The notes: generated from the sequence alone by a model not told the origin. A stretch of 64,000 bases of DNA from Peronospora farinosa (GCA_947646735.1 CANTFK010000990.1:496001-560000); one strand, 5' to 3'; numbered from the stretch's first letter, positions 46,297 through 58,085 are shown. A program made the numbers and translations.

Positions 46297-47215
46297 GTGC
46301 TTTGCACCTTTTGCACACAACCCCACACATCTCACCGCCTACGCAGGTCCACCGCACCCGTCGGTGCGTGACAGCGCACGGCAAGAACTGCGCATGCTCA
46401 GCTGCTGCTTTCAGGGATTTTTTGCTGCCCTCTACCCTTACTGCTAACTTTATCCTACAATTAGATGGACAAACAGCCCTGTTCGGTTTAGGCCTGACTC
46501 AGAGTTGCCCACCGATCGTCTCGTAGCAACGTTACTTGGTCACCAATGACCTGCTCACAAAGTAGTGGAGTCGCTGCAATCAAGCTTGGAGGAGACCATT
46601 CGTCGCCTTCATGATTTGGATGCGTGAAGTATAATAGGAGCTTCGCATGGGCATCGTGCCGTCAATACGCTGTCCAACCGTTAATATTGGCACGCAAATG
46701 GGATGTCCTTGTATCAGTGATAGGTTTGGGTGAGGCGACGCTAGTCATAGCTCGTTCAGTCACACTTTCGCACCGAGTAATGGTCTGAAAATGGCAAACA
46801 AAGCGTCTGCTTTGCACGCACTTCCATGGAAAATGTACTATCAGATCGTTAAATGGGTGGGTATCGTAGGAATAGACAGCTCGTCGGCGAAAGAATGAGC
46901 AAGCAGCTTACGAGCGATTCTGGCGATGGTTTCTAGATTTCAAAAGCTTTGTGATGCGGTCGTGAGCGGCGTTGTGCGCTAGCAATGGTTGGTGTGACTA
47001 ATTGCCTCTATAACTTAATATGATTGACTCAAGTTTACAGTGGTCTACAGAGCGAATAAGAGGCTCACGACGCAATGAGTAGGACCAGTATGGAAGTGCA
47101 ACATGTGCTTAAGTGGTGAGCGAGCAGGAATACGTGGTGTAGTTTTGTGGGCGTGTATGGTTATTGGGTATGTGTATTGTTGTTGTTTGTGGGTAGGTGT
47201 TGCGGTTAGATTAGC

Positions 47216-47287
47216 GGCCTAGTGGTCTAGTGGTATGATTCTCGCTTTGGGTGTGAGAAGTCCCGGTTTTGATCACCGGCTGGGCCC
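47216..47287 (+). tRNA. tRNA-Pro(UGG), array copy 20, C56 changed
   Basis: Positions 45-46 are AG with T at 56. This mix of the main-array and divergent-block states suggests a conversion tract boundary. Confidence 0.7.
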
Positions 47288-48206
47288 GTGCTATGCACCT
47301 TTTGCACACAACCTCACACATCTCACCACCTACGCAGGTCCACCGCACCCGTCGGTGCGTGACAGCGCACGGCAAGAACTGCGCATGCTCAGCTGCTGCT
47401 TTCAGGGATTTTTTGCTGCCCTCTACCCTTACTGCTAACTTTATCCTTCAATTAGGTGGACAAACAGCCCTGTTCGGTTTAGGCCTGACTCAGAGTTGCC
47501 CACCGATCGTCTCGTAGCAACGTTACTTGGTCACCAATGACCTGCTCACAAAGTAGTGGAGTCGCTGCAATCAAGCTTGGAGGAGACCATTCGTCGCCTT
47601 CATGATTTGGATGCGTGAAGTATAATAGGAGCTTCGCATGGGCATCGTGCCGTCAATACGCTGTCCAACCGTTAATATTGGCACGCAAATGGGATGTCCT
47701 TGTATCAGTGATAGGTTTGGGTGAGGCGACGCTAGTCATAGCTCGTTCAGTCACACTTTCGCACCGAGTAATGGTCTGAAAATGGCAAACAAAGCGTCTG
47801 CTTTGCACGCACTTCCATGGAAAATGTACTATCAGATCGTTAAATGGGTGGGTATCGTAGGAATAGACAGCTCGTCGGCGAAAGAATGAGCAAGCAGATT
47901 ACGAGCGATTCTGGCGATGGTTTCTAGATGCCAAAAGCTTTGTGATGCGGTCGTGAGCGGCGTTGTGCGCTAGCAATGGTTGGTGTGACTAATTGCCTCT
48001 ATAACTTAATATGATTGACTCAAGTTTACAGTGGTCTACAGAGCGAATAAGAGGCTCACGACGCAATGAGTAGGACCAGTATGGAAGTGCAACATGTGCT
48101 TAAGTGGTGAGCGAGCAGGAATACGTGGTGTAGTTTTGTGGGCGTGTATGGTTATTGGGTATGTGTATTGTTGTTGTTTGTGGGTAGGTGTTGCGGTTAG
48201 ATTAGC

Positions 48207-48278
48207 GGCCTAGTGGTCTAGTGGTATGATTCTCGCTTTGGGTGTGAGATATCCCGGTTTCGATCACCGGCTGGGCCC
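48207..48278 (+). tRNA. tRNA-Pro(UGG), array copy 21
   Basis: Positions 45-46 are TA and C56 is restored. Confidence 0.88.
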
Positions 48279-49197
48279 GTGCTATGCACCTTTTGCACAC
48301 AACCTCACACATCTCACCACCAACGCAGGTCCACCGCACCCGTCGGTGCGTGACAGCGCACGGCAAGAACTGCGCATGCTCAGCTGCTGCTTTCAGGGAT
48401 TTTTGCTGCCCTCTACCCTTACTGCTAAATTTATCCTTCAATTAGGTGGACAAACAGCCCTGTTCGGTTTAGGCCTGACTCAGAGTTGCCCACCGATCGT
48501 CTCGTAGCAACGTTACTTGGTCACCAATGACCTGCTCACAAAGTAGTGGAGTCGCTGCAATCAAGCTTGGAGGAGACCATTCGTCGCCTTCATGATTTGG
48601 ATGCGTGAAGTATAATAGGAGCTTCGCATGGGCATCGTGTCCGTCAATACGCTGTCCAACCGTTAATATTGGCACGCAAATGGGATGTCCTTGTATCAGT
48701 GATAGGTTTGGGTGAGGCGACGCTAGTCATAGCTCGTTCAGTCACACTTTCGCACCGAGTAATGGTCTGAAAATGGCAAACAAAGCGTCTGCTTTGCACG
48801 CACTTCCATGGAAAATGTACTATCAGATCGTTAAATGGGTGGGTATCGTAGGAATAGACAGCTCGTCGGCGAAAGAATGAGCAAGCAGCTTACGAGCGAT
48901 TCTGGCGATGGTTTCTAGATTTCAAAAGCTTTGTGATGCGGTCGTGAGCGGCGTTGTGCGCTAGCAATGGTTGGTGTGACTAATTGCCTCTATAACTTAA
49001 TATGATTGACTCAAGTTTACAGTGGTCTACAGAGCGAATAAGAGGCTCACGACGCAATGAGTAGGACCAGTATGGAAGTGCAACATGTGCTTAAGTGGTG
49101 AGCGAGCAGGAATACGTGGTGTAGTTTTGTGGGCGTGTATGGTTATTGGGTATGTGTATTGTTGTTGTTTGTGGGTAGGTGTTGCGGTTAGATTAGC

Positions 49198-49269
49198 GGC
49201 CTAGTGGTCTAGTGGTATGATTCTCGCTTTGGGTGTGAGAAATCCCGGTTTCGATCACCGGCTGGGCCC
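49198..49269 (+). tRNA. tRNA-Pro(UGG), array copy 22
   Basis: Positions 45-46 are AA. Confidence 0.88.
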
Positions 49270-50188
49270 GTGCTATGCACCTTTTGCACACAACCTCACA
49301 CATCTCACCACCAACGCAGGTCCACCGCACCCGTCGGTGCGTGACAGCGCACGGCAAGAACTGCGCATGCTCAGCTGCTGCTTTCAGGGATTTTTGCTGC
49401 CCTCTACCCTTACTGCTAAATCAATCCTTCAATTAGGTGGACAAACAGCCCTGTTCGGTTTAGGCCTGACTCAGAGTTGCCCACCGATCGTCTCGTAGCA
49501 ACGTTACTTGGTCACCAATGACCTGCTCACAAAGTAGTGGAGTCGCTGCAATCAAGCTTGGAGGAGACCATTCGTCGCCTTCATGATTTGGATGCGTGAA
49601 GTATAATAGGAGCTTCGCATGGGCATCGTGTCCGTCAATACGCTGTCCAACCGTTAATATTGGCACGCAAATGGGATGTCCTTGTATCAGTGATAGGTTT
49701 GGGTGAGGCGACGCTAGTCATAGCTCGTTCAGTCACACTTTCGCACCGAGTAATGGTCTGAAAATGGCAAACAAAGCGTCTGCTTTGCACGCACTTCCAT
49801 GGAAAATGTACTATCAGATCGTTAAATGGGTGGGTATCGTAGGAATAGACAGCTCGTCGGCGAAAGAATGAGCAAGCAGATTACGAGCGATTCTGGCGAT
49901 GGTTTCTAGATTCCAAAAGCTTTGTGATGCGGTCGTGAGCGGCGTTGTGCGCTAGCAATGGTTGGTGTGACTAATTGCCTCTATAACTTAATATGATTGA
50001 CTCAAGTTTACAGTGGTCTACAGAGCGAATAAGAGGCTCACGACGCAATGAGTAGGACCAGTATGGAAGTGCAACATGTGCTTAAGTGGTGAGCGAGCAG
50101 GAATACGTGGTGTAGTTTTGTGGGCGTGTATGGTTATTGGGTATGTGTATTGTTGTTGTTTGTGGGTAGGTGTTGCGGTTAGATTAGC

Positions 50189-50260
50189 GGCCTAGTGGTC
50201 TAGTGGTATGATTCTCGCTTTGGGTGTGAGAAGTCCCGGTTTCGATCACCGGCTGGGCCC
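50189..50260 (+). tRNA. tRNA-Pro(UGG), array copy 23
   Basis: Positions 45-46 are AG. Confidence 0.88.
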
Positions 50261-51178
50261 GTGCTATGCACCTTTTGCACACAACCCCACACATCTCACC
50301 ACCTACGCAGGTCCACCGCACCCGTCGGTGCGTGACAGCGCACGGCAAGAACTGCGCATGCTCAGCTGCTGCTTTCAGGGATTTTTGCTGCCCTCTACCC
50401 TTACTGCTAACTTTATCCTACAATTAGATGGACAAACAGCCCTGTTCGGTTTAGGCCTGACTCAGAGTTGCCCACCGATCGTCTCGTAGCAACGTTACTT
50501 GGTCACCAATGACCTGCTCACAAAGTAGTGGAGTCGCTGCAATCAAGCTTGGAGGAGACCATTCGTCGCCTTCATGATTTGGATGCGTGAAGTATAATAG
50601 GAGCTTCGCATGGGCATCGTGCCGTCAATACGCTGTCCAACCGTTAATATTGGCACGCAAATGGGATGTCCTTGTATCAGTGATAGGTTTGGGTGAGGCG
50701 ACGCTAGTCATAGCTCGTTCAGTCACACTTTCGCACCGAGTAATGGTCTGAAAATGGCAAACAAAGCGTCTGCTTTGCACGCACTTCCATGGAAAATGTA
50801 CTATCAGATCGTTAAGTGGGTGGGTATCGTAGGAATAGACAGCTCGTCGGCGAAAGAATGAGCAAGCAGATTACGAGCGATTCTGGCGATGGTTTCTAGA
50901 TTCCAAAAGCTTTGTGATGCGGTCGTGAGCGGCGTTGTGCGCTAGCAATGGTTGGTGTGACTAATTGCCTCTATAACTTAATATGATTGACTCAAGTTTA
51001 CAGTGGTCTACAGAGCGAATAAGAGGCTCACGACGCAATGAGTAGGACCAGTATGGAAGTGCAACATGTGCTTAAGTGGTGAGCGAGCAGGAATACGTGG
51101 TGTAGTTTTGTGGGCGTGTATGGTTATTGGGTATGTGTATTGTTGTTGTTTGTGGGTAGGTGTTGCGGTTAGATTAGC

Positions 51179-51250
51179 GGCCTAGTGGTCTAGTGGTATG
51201 ATTCTCGCTTTGGGTGTGAGATGTCCCGGTTTCGATCACCGGCTGGGCCC
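51179..51250 (+). tRNA. tRNA-Pro(UGG), array copy 24
   Basis: The only copy with TG at positions 45-46. Confidence 0.88.
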
Positions 51251-52168
51251 GTGCTATGCACCTTTTGCACACAACCCCACACATCTCACCACCAACGCAG
51301 GTCCACCGCACCCGTCGGTGCGTGACAGCGCACGGCAAGAACTGCGCATGCTCAGCTGCTGCTTTCAGGGATTTTTGCTGCCCTCTACCCTTACTGCTAA
51401 CTTTATCCTACAATTAGGTGGACAAACAGCCCTGTTCGGTTTAGGCCTGACTCAGAGTTGCCCACCGATCGTCTCGTAGCAACGTTACTTGGTCACCAAT
51501 GACCTGCTCACAAAGTAGTGGAGTCGCTGCAATCAAGCTTGGAGGAGACCATTCGTCGCCTTCATGATTTGGATGCGTGAAGTATAATAGGAGCTTCGCA
51601 TGGGCATCGTGCCGTCAATACGCTGTCCAACCGTTAATATTGGCACGCAAATGGGATGTCCTTGTATCAGTGATAGGTTTGGGTGAGGCGACGCTAGTCA
51701 TAGCTCGTTCAGTCACACTTTCGCACCGAGTAATGGTCTGAAAATGGCAAACAAAGCGTCTGCTTTGCACGCACTTCCATGGAAAATGTACTATCAGATC
51801 GTTAAATGGGTGGGTATCGTAGGAATAGACAGCTCGTCGGCGAAAGAATGAGCAAGCAGCTTACGAGCGATTCTGGCGATGGTTTCTAGATTCCAAAAGC
51901 TTTGTGATGCGGTCGTGAGCGGCGTTGTGCGCTAGCAATGGTTGGTGTGACTAATTGCCTCTATAACTTAATATGATTGACTCAAGTTTACAGTGGTCTA
52001 CAGAGCGAATAAGAGGCTCACGACGCAATGAGTAGGACCAGTATGGAAGTGCAACATGTGCTTAAGTGGTGAGCGAGCAGGAATACGTGGTGTAGTTTTG
52101 TGGGCGTGTATGGTTATTGGGTATGTGTATTGTTGTTGTTTGTGGGTAGGTGTTGCGGTTAGATTAGC

Positions 52169-52240
52169 GGCCTAGTGGTCTAGTGGTATGATTCTCGCTT
52201 TGGGTGTGAGAAGTCCCGGTTTCGATCACCGGCTGGGCCC
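52169..52240 (+). tRNA. tRNA-Pro(UGG), array copy 25
   Basis: Positions 45-46 are AG; trailer GTGCTTTGCACC as in copies 3 and 17-19. Confidence 0.88.
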
Positions 52241-53160
52241 GTGCTTTGCACCTTTTGCACACAACCTCACACATCTCACCGCCTACGCAGGTCCACCGCA
52301 CCCGTCGGTGCGTGACAGCGCACGGCAAGAACTGCGCATGCTCAGCTGCTGCTTTCAGGGATTTTTTGCTGCCCTCTACCCTTACTGCTAACTTTATCCT
52401 ACAATTAGATGGACAAACAGCCCTGTTCGGTTTAGGCCTGACTCAGAGTTGCCCACCGATCGTCTCGTAGCAACGTTACTTGGTCACCAATGACCTGCTC
52501 ACAAAGTAGTGGAGTCGCTGCAATCAAGCTTGGAGGAGACCATTCGTCGCCTTCATGATTTGGATGCGTGAAGTATAATAGGAGCTTCGCATGGGCATCG
52601 TGTCCGTCAATACGCTGTCCAACCGTTAATATTGGCACGCAAATGGGATGTCCTTGTATCAGTGATAGGTTTGGGTGAGGCGACGCTAGTCATAGCTCGT
52701 TCAGTCACACTTTCGCACCGAGTAATGGTCTGAAAATGGCAAACAAAGCGTCTGCTTTGCACGCACTTCCATGGAAAATGTACTATCAGATCGTTAAATG
52801 GGTGGGTATCGTAGGAATAGACAGCTCGTCGGCGAAAGAATGAGCAAGCAGATTACGAGCGATTCTGGCGATGGTTTCTAGATGCCAAAAGCTTTGTGAT
52901 GCGGTCGTGAGCGGCGTTGTGCGCTAGCAATGGTTGGTGTGACTAATTGCCTCTATAACTTAATATGATTGACTCAAGTTTACAGTGGTCTACAGAGCGA
53001 ATAAGAGGCTCACGACGCAATGAGTAGGACCAGTATGGAAGTGCAACATGTGCTTAAGTGGTGAGCGAGCAGGAATACGTGGTGTAGTTTTGTGGGCGTG
53101 TATGGTTATTGGGTATGTGTATTGTTGTTGTTTGTGGGTAGGTGTTGCGGTTAGATTAGC

Positions 53161-53232
53161 GGCCTAGTGGTCTAGTGGTATGATTCTCGCTTTGGGTGTG
53201 AGATATCCCGGTTTCGATCACCGGCTGGGCCC
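53161..53232 (+). tRNA. tRNA-Pro(UGG), array copy 26
   Basis: Positions 45-46 are TA. Confidence 0.88.
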
Positions 53233-54150
53233 GTGCTATGCACCTTTTGCACACAACCCCACACATCTCACCACCAACGCAGGTCCACCGCACCCGTCGG
53301 TGCGTGACAGCGCACGGCAAGAACTGCGCATGCTCAGCTGCTGCTTTCAGGGATTTTTGCTGCCCTCTACCCTTACTGCTAAATTTATCCTTCAATTAGG
53401 TGGACAAACAGCCCTGTTCGGTTTAGGCCTGACTCAGAGTTGCCCACCGATCGTCTCGTAGCAACGTTACTTGGTCACCAATGACCTGCTCACAAAGTAG
53501 TGGAGTCGCTGCAATCAAGCTTGGAGGAGACCATTCGTCGCCTTCATGATTTGGATGCGTGAAGTATAATAGGAGCTTCGCATGGGCATCGTGCCGTCAA
53601 TACGCTGTCCAACCGTTAATATTGGCACGCAAATGGGATGTCCTTGTATCAGTGATAGGTTTGGGTGAGGCGACGCTAGTCATAGCTCGTTCAGTCACAC
53701 TTTCGCACCGAGTAATGGTCTGAAAATGGCAAACAAAGCGTCTGCTTTGCACGCACTTCCATGGAAAATGTACTATCAGATCGTTAAATGGGTGGGTATC
53801 GTAGGAATAGACAGCTCGTCGGCGAAAGAATGAGCAAGCAGCTTACGAGCGATTCTGGCGATGGTTTCTAGATTTCAAAAGCTTTGTGATGCGGTCGTGA
53901 GCGGCGTTGTGCGCTAGCAATGGTTGGTGTGACTAATTGCCTCTATAACTTAATATGATTGACTCAAGTTTACAGTGGTCTACAGAGCGAATAAGAGGCT
54001 CACGACGCAATGAGTAGGACCAGTATGGAAGTGCAACATGTGCTTAAGTGGTGAGCGAGCAGGAATACGTGGTGTAGTTTTGTGGGCGTGTATGGTTATT
54101 GGGTATGTGTATTGTTGTTGTTTGTGGGTAGGTGTTGCGGTTAGATTAGC

Positions 54151-54222
54151 GGCCTAGTGGTCTAGTGGTATGATTCTCGCTTTGGGTGTGAGATATCCCG
54201 GTTTCGATCACCGGCTGGGCCC
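54151..54222 (+). tRNA. tRNA-Pro(UGG), array copy 27
   Basis: Last tRNA of the array; positions 45-46 are TA. Its unit is cut at 54890. Confidence 0.88.
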
Positions 54223-54890
54223 GTGCTATGCACCTTTTGCACACAACCCCACACATCTCACCACCAACGCAGGTCCACCGCACCCGTCGGTGCGTGACAG
54301 CGCACGGCAAGAACTGCGCATGCTCAGCTGCTGCTTTCAGGGATTTTTGCTGCCCTCTACCCTTACTGCTAACTTTATCCTACAATTAGATGGACAAACA
54401 GCCCTGTTCGGTTTAGGCCTGACTCAGAGTTGCCCACCGATCGTCTCGTAGCAACGTTACTTGGTCACCAATGACCTGCTCACAAAGTAGTGGAGTCGCT
54501 GCAATCAAGCTTGGAGGAGACCATTCGTCGCCTTCATGATTTGGATGCGTGAAGTATAATAGGAGCTTCGCATGGGCATCGTGCCGTCAATACGCTGTCC
54601 AACCGTTAATATTGGCACGCAAATGGGATGTCCTTGTATCAGTGATAGGTTTGGGTGAGGCGACGCTAGTCATAGCTCGTTCAGTCACACTTTCGCACCG
54701 AGTAATGGTCTGAAAATGGCAAACAAAGCGTCTGCTTTGCACGCACTTCCATGGAAAATGTACTATCAGATCGTTAAATGGGTGGGTATCGTAGGAATAG
54801 ACAGCTCGTCGGCGAAAGAATGAGCAAGCAGCTTACGAGCGATTCTGGCGATGGTTTCTAGATTTCAAAAGCTTGTGATGCGGTCGTGAG

Positions 54891-54962
54891 GGGTTAGGCT
54901 TGCTTTATGATTTGGATGCTTGAAGTATAGTAGAAGCTTTGCATGTGCATCGCGTTCGTCGG
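54891..54962 (+). repeat. Decayed partial array unit at the right edge
   Basis: TGATTTGGATGCTTGAAGTA and the following TAGTAGAAGCTTTGCATG are diverged versions (about 80% identity by eye) of the unit segment near 54537-54595. It is out of phase with the last intact unit, so an internal deletion separates them. Edge units of tandem arrays escape homogenisation and decay in this way. Confidence 0.75.
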
Positions 54963-55263
54963 GGCAGAAGGAAGGCAATGGATACCTATGCAGACGCAAT
55001 TAGACAATGTGTATAGATAGACCAGTAACAATTCTGTCGTATCTGTTGATGCAGTTGTCGCAGCAAATTAGAGACCTGAAGCTTTCTATGACTTTTAAGC
55101 GCTCTATATCGTAAGGGTGAAAGCCATGAACAGCGTCAAGAGGGTGGAATAGAAGCGCATGTGGACTGTGAGAATGACTTGCTGAAGGCAAGAGACTTAG
55201 GGAGCTACCAATGCGATGCGCCTCTCCACTAAAAGTGAGCCTTTAAGATAAAAAATACGGACT
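54963..55263. other. Stretch without a recognised gene
   Basis: No protein family, RNA or repeat was recognised. It may contain the upstream part of the decayed copia fragment that follows. Confidence 0.35.
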
Positions 55264-55745
55264 AAAAAGCGTTAGAAGTTACAAGGCCGCATGATTGCGT
55301 GTGGTAATGAGCAGTTCTTTGGCAAGGACTACACGCTGAACTTTGCCGCTATCATGGAAGCGACGATTGGAAAATTCATCCTTGCACTTTGAAAGATATG
55401 GGCATGCAAGCACGACATGGTGACGTGCCCAATGCCTACGTCGAGGCCCCAACAGATCAGGATACCAACATATATCGTTATGTCCCCCAAAGAAGAAAGG
55501 CAATCAAGAAGGAACTTCAGCGATTAGGCTCAGCAGACATTCTTCGACTTCTGTGCAGCCTTTAATGGGATAAATAAACTGGATGACTCTAAAAACAGTC
55601 TTTGCCTCCAGAGCTACTTAAAAGTAGTTCTGAAAGCAGGAGACAATAGTGGAAAGACCCCTGTCGAGGTATACGTCGATGATCGGCTTGCGACCAAGAC
55701 ACCGCAAGGCGAGGTGTTCATTTTTTTGATGTGGTCCACATAATG
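55264..55745 (+). pseudogene. Ty1/copia reverse transcriptase fragment
   Basis: In order on the plus strand but in different frames: VACGNEQFFGKDYTLNFAAI (about 55290-55350), KFILAL, ARHGDVPNAYVEA (about 55410-55450) and VEVYVDDRLATKT near 55670-55700. These align with the RT of the copia element at 8607-13668 (VACGNKQ, AKHGN, YVDDLLATG). There are no LTRs and many stops and gaps; it is an old fragment. Confidence 0.75.
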
Positions 55746-56439
55746 AATAATGAGCTAGGCCTTTGATATGACGTCACCGAAGCCGGTGGTTAGATTATTA
55801 CACAGTGCCTATATCAAGAATGAACCGAAAATGCATTATAACAATCAGAACCAGGTTCAACAAGAAAAAAGGTTTGGGCGTAATTATTTCATACACTTGG
55901 CAACACTGCAGATCAAGGACTTAAAAGTAAAAGTATGTAACCCCCTAGGAATACGAATAAATTTTGTATTACAAGTTGAGTTTTAAATTGTTATAGAAGC
56001 GACAACCGACGATTTATTGATGAAGTTTAGTCTGCAGAAAAAATGTTGCACACAGGCATCATGAAGCTATGTACAGTCTCGTTAGCTGGTCGGTAATTTC
56101 ACGCAGCTTTCATTATAGACAATGCCGAATTTGTTACGAATACAACTAATTAATGGGCAGAATCAAGCCAAAGACACAAGGTCAGGTACAGCAGTAGGAA
56201 GGTGCAACTTACAAATATGAATAAGACATTCCTTCGGCATTTGTCACTCCAATTGCACTTAGTAACGGGCACCCTCCGATTATAATGACACAGCATAATA
56301 TACCTACAATGGCACAGTGTAAGCAGGTGCCTCGAAACTTCTCGCACACTAAGATACAGAGGAAGCGATACGAGTAAACGGATACGTTTATTGTAGGAAA
56401 AAGAGACTGTATTTGATGATAGCGTACTGAGCTTAGAAG
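55746..56439. other. AT-rich stretch without a recognised gene
   Basis: Short ORFs at 55768-55986 (plus) and 56150-56347 (minus) match nothing that I know and have biased composition. No repeat was noticed. Confidence 0.35.
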
Positions 56440-56645
56440 TGTAAATTGAAAACTAAATGTATTAAGCGTGTGATCCTAGTTATCTCTGTGTCCGTTACTT
56501 TTAGTTGCGCTCGCGTAAGTTTTTCATAGCTACTTGCCCGTTGCAATGATCGCGTACCTTTATCAACAGTCGCACCATTTCACATCATAGGTCGCGCTCC
56601 TTCAACATCACGAATCGTGCTCCTTTAACATTTCTACCCGAGTGG
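56440..56645 (-). repeat. Copia 3' LTR remnant
   Basis: The reverse complement of this stretch matches 13825-13990. It lies downstream of the RNase H end of the minus-strand copia fragment, where its 3' LTR should be. The exact ends are uncertain. Confidence 0.65.
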
Positions 56646-56679
56646 TCATACTTACCCCGAAAGCATCACAAGTCCGCGG

Positions 56680-57665
56680 AGCTGACTAAGTTGTGGCGGT
56701 GGGAGGGTCTTGGTCAGTATGCATGCACGCATATTCTTGATTTGCAGTTCTGCTCCTTAAGCAACTCCTTTTATTCCCAAATCTTTTACAAAAAAACGCA
56801 CATCAATGTGCTTCGCTCGACCGGACGAGTCCTCGCCCTTGATCTGAGCGATGGCTGCTTACTTGTCGACGTGTAATATTTAATTAGGCTGGATCGACAC
56901 GCCAACCTCTTGTAGTAACTTAATAATACCCATCATTTTAGCAGCTGTTTGTGAAGCCGCCGCAAATTCAGCTTCCATCGTTGATAGGGCGACACACTTC
57001 TGCTTTTGGCATAGCCATTTAAACACCATTCCAATTACCATCATCACACTACCACTGACCAAATTCCGATTGATTTTGTCGGCGTAGTAGTTGGCGTCGT
57101 ATGTTTCTACCAGCATACCGTCGTTTGTAAACTTGAGCCCCTTTGTGCCCTTCAAATACTTGGTTTCCAGACGCCAGTCTGCTTCATTTAACGCATGAGA
57201 ATGCCGAGTCACTTTGTGTGCCGCGACTGCGATGTCTGAGCGAGTGCACTGGGCTATCCATAGCAAACTACCCACCAGCGACTGAAATGTCTGTACAGTT
57301 GATCTTTGTATCGAGCCACTTTCAACAGACGGTAGCAAAGTTATTTCTTCATCTTCTTTCTCTCCACCTATCTAAATCATGACTGCCGCCGGATCTCAAA
57401 GTCCAAACTAGTCGAGCATCTTATCGATGGTGTTTTGTTGATCTAGTGTGCATCCGGTTTCGGCGCTGTAATTGAACTCAATGCCAAAGAACTTGGTGAC
57501 CAATCCGAGATCCTATAACTCAACGAATTGCATGTCGTTAAAGAAGTCATAAAATGTTTTTCTATCAGTTGCAGTCGCCACCACGTCGTCCACGTAGATG
57601 CCCACGAGCGTCTTACCGTCGGTCTCAGTCTTAATGTAGAAGCATATGTCTGTTTAACACTGACT
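56680..57665 (-). pseudogene. Ty1/copia RT-RNase H fragment
   Basis: The minus strand encodes an RT end with GIYVDDVVAT-like residues near 57570-57605. A 152-codon open block (57338-56880) follows, with FQSLVGSLLWIAQCTRSDIA, a KYLKGTKGLKF strand and ALSTMEAEFAAASQ. Degraded KHIDV and LTKTL motifs lie below 56820. Gag and integrase are absent, so it is a 3' fragment of an element of a different copia lineage from that at 8607. Gypsy-B copy 2 is inserted next to it. Confidence 0.82.
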
Positions 57666-57700
57666 TAGACCCAGCGACTTCGGGATCTCGTGAAGCATCA

Positions 57701-58043
57701 TGAAATGGGCCACATTACACACATAACATTACCATAAATAACCAATTACATATGTTGGTAGGTGCTGTGTTAGAATAGTGGGCACAGCGTGGCAATTTTA
57801 TCATTGGTTCATTGTTAGGACTTTAGGTCCCAATATGGACCAATTATAAATTAACCTGACAATGTGTGGTTCCCGAAAGGCGGGAACACTGTCGTCTTTA
57901 TAACGGCTTGAATATCTTCGTAATTAGTACAAATTATAACAATTATAAAATAGAGTTAAATTTACGTAGAAGCTCTTACTTGGGCATAAATCTTTATCAA
58001 ACGCACTTGTAAGCTAGTGATAGTGCGTTCTAGCCCCGATACA
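57701..58043 (+). repeat. 5' LTR of Gypsy-B copy 2
   Basis: 343 bp, starting TGAAATGGGCC and ending GATACA, alignable with 14008-14346. It is followed by CCTGGTATCACTTCG. TGGTATCA matches the usual start of an initiator tRNA-Met primer-binding site. Confidence 0.82.
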
Positions 58044-58085
58044 CCTGGTATCACTTCGTAGTACTTTCTATTTCAGAGCTTATGA

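Larger units (their letters stand above)
27626..54890 (+). repeat. Tandem array of about 990-bp units each carrying a tRNA-Pro gene
   Basis: About 27.5 head-to-tail units. The tRNA starts are spaced 990-992 bp, except one 1003-bp and one 877-bp interval (44345 to 45348 to 46225). The 877-bp unit lacks about 120 bp just after the tRNA. The 1003-bp unit carries a short duplication of a TTATTGGGTATGTGT motif. Units differ by only a few bases. Each has a G/T-rich stretch of about 70 bp just upstream of the tRNA, and no protein gene is conserved across units. The left end joins Gypsy-B integrase at GGTCCAC. The right end breaks after CGGTCGTGAG. Confidence 0.97.

Noticed and set aside
29747..52638. 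A 68-codon minus-strand ORF (starting MPILTVGQ) present in many units.
   Set aside because: It depends on a one-base difference (GTGTCC against GTGCC) that toggles between units, and it has no recognisable domain. It behaves as a passive frame.
28513..54451. A 93-codon ORF (starting MILALGVR) repeated in almost every array unit, suggesting a tandem gene family.
   Set aside because: It starts inside the tRNA and runs through it into the spacer. It is broken by single-base indels in several units, such as the extra T in the GGGATTTTTTGC tract, without any compensation, so it is a shadow of sequence identity and not a protein gene.
27626..54890. CRISPR-like or rDNA/5S array.
   Set aside because: The unit is about 990 bp with no short repeat-spacer pattern, and no 5S, 18S or 28S segment was recognised; the only RNA gene in it is tRNA-Pro.
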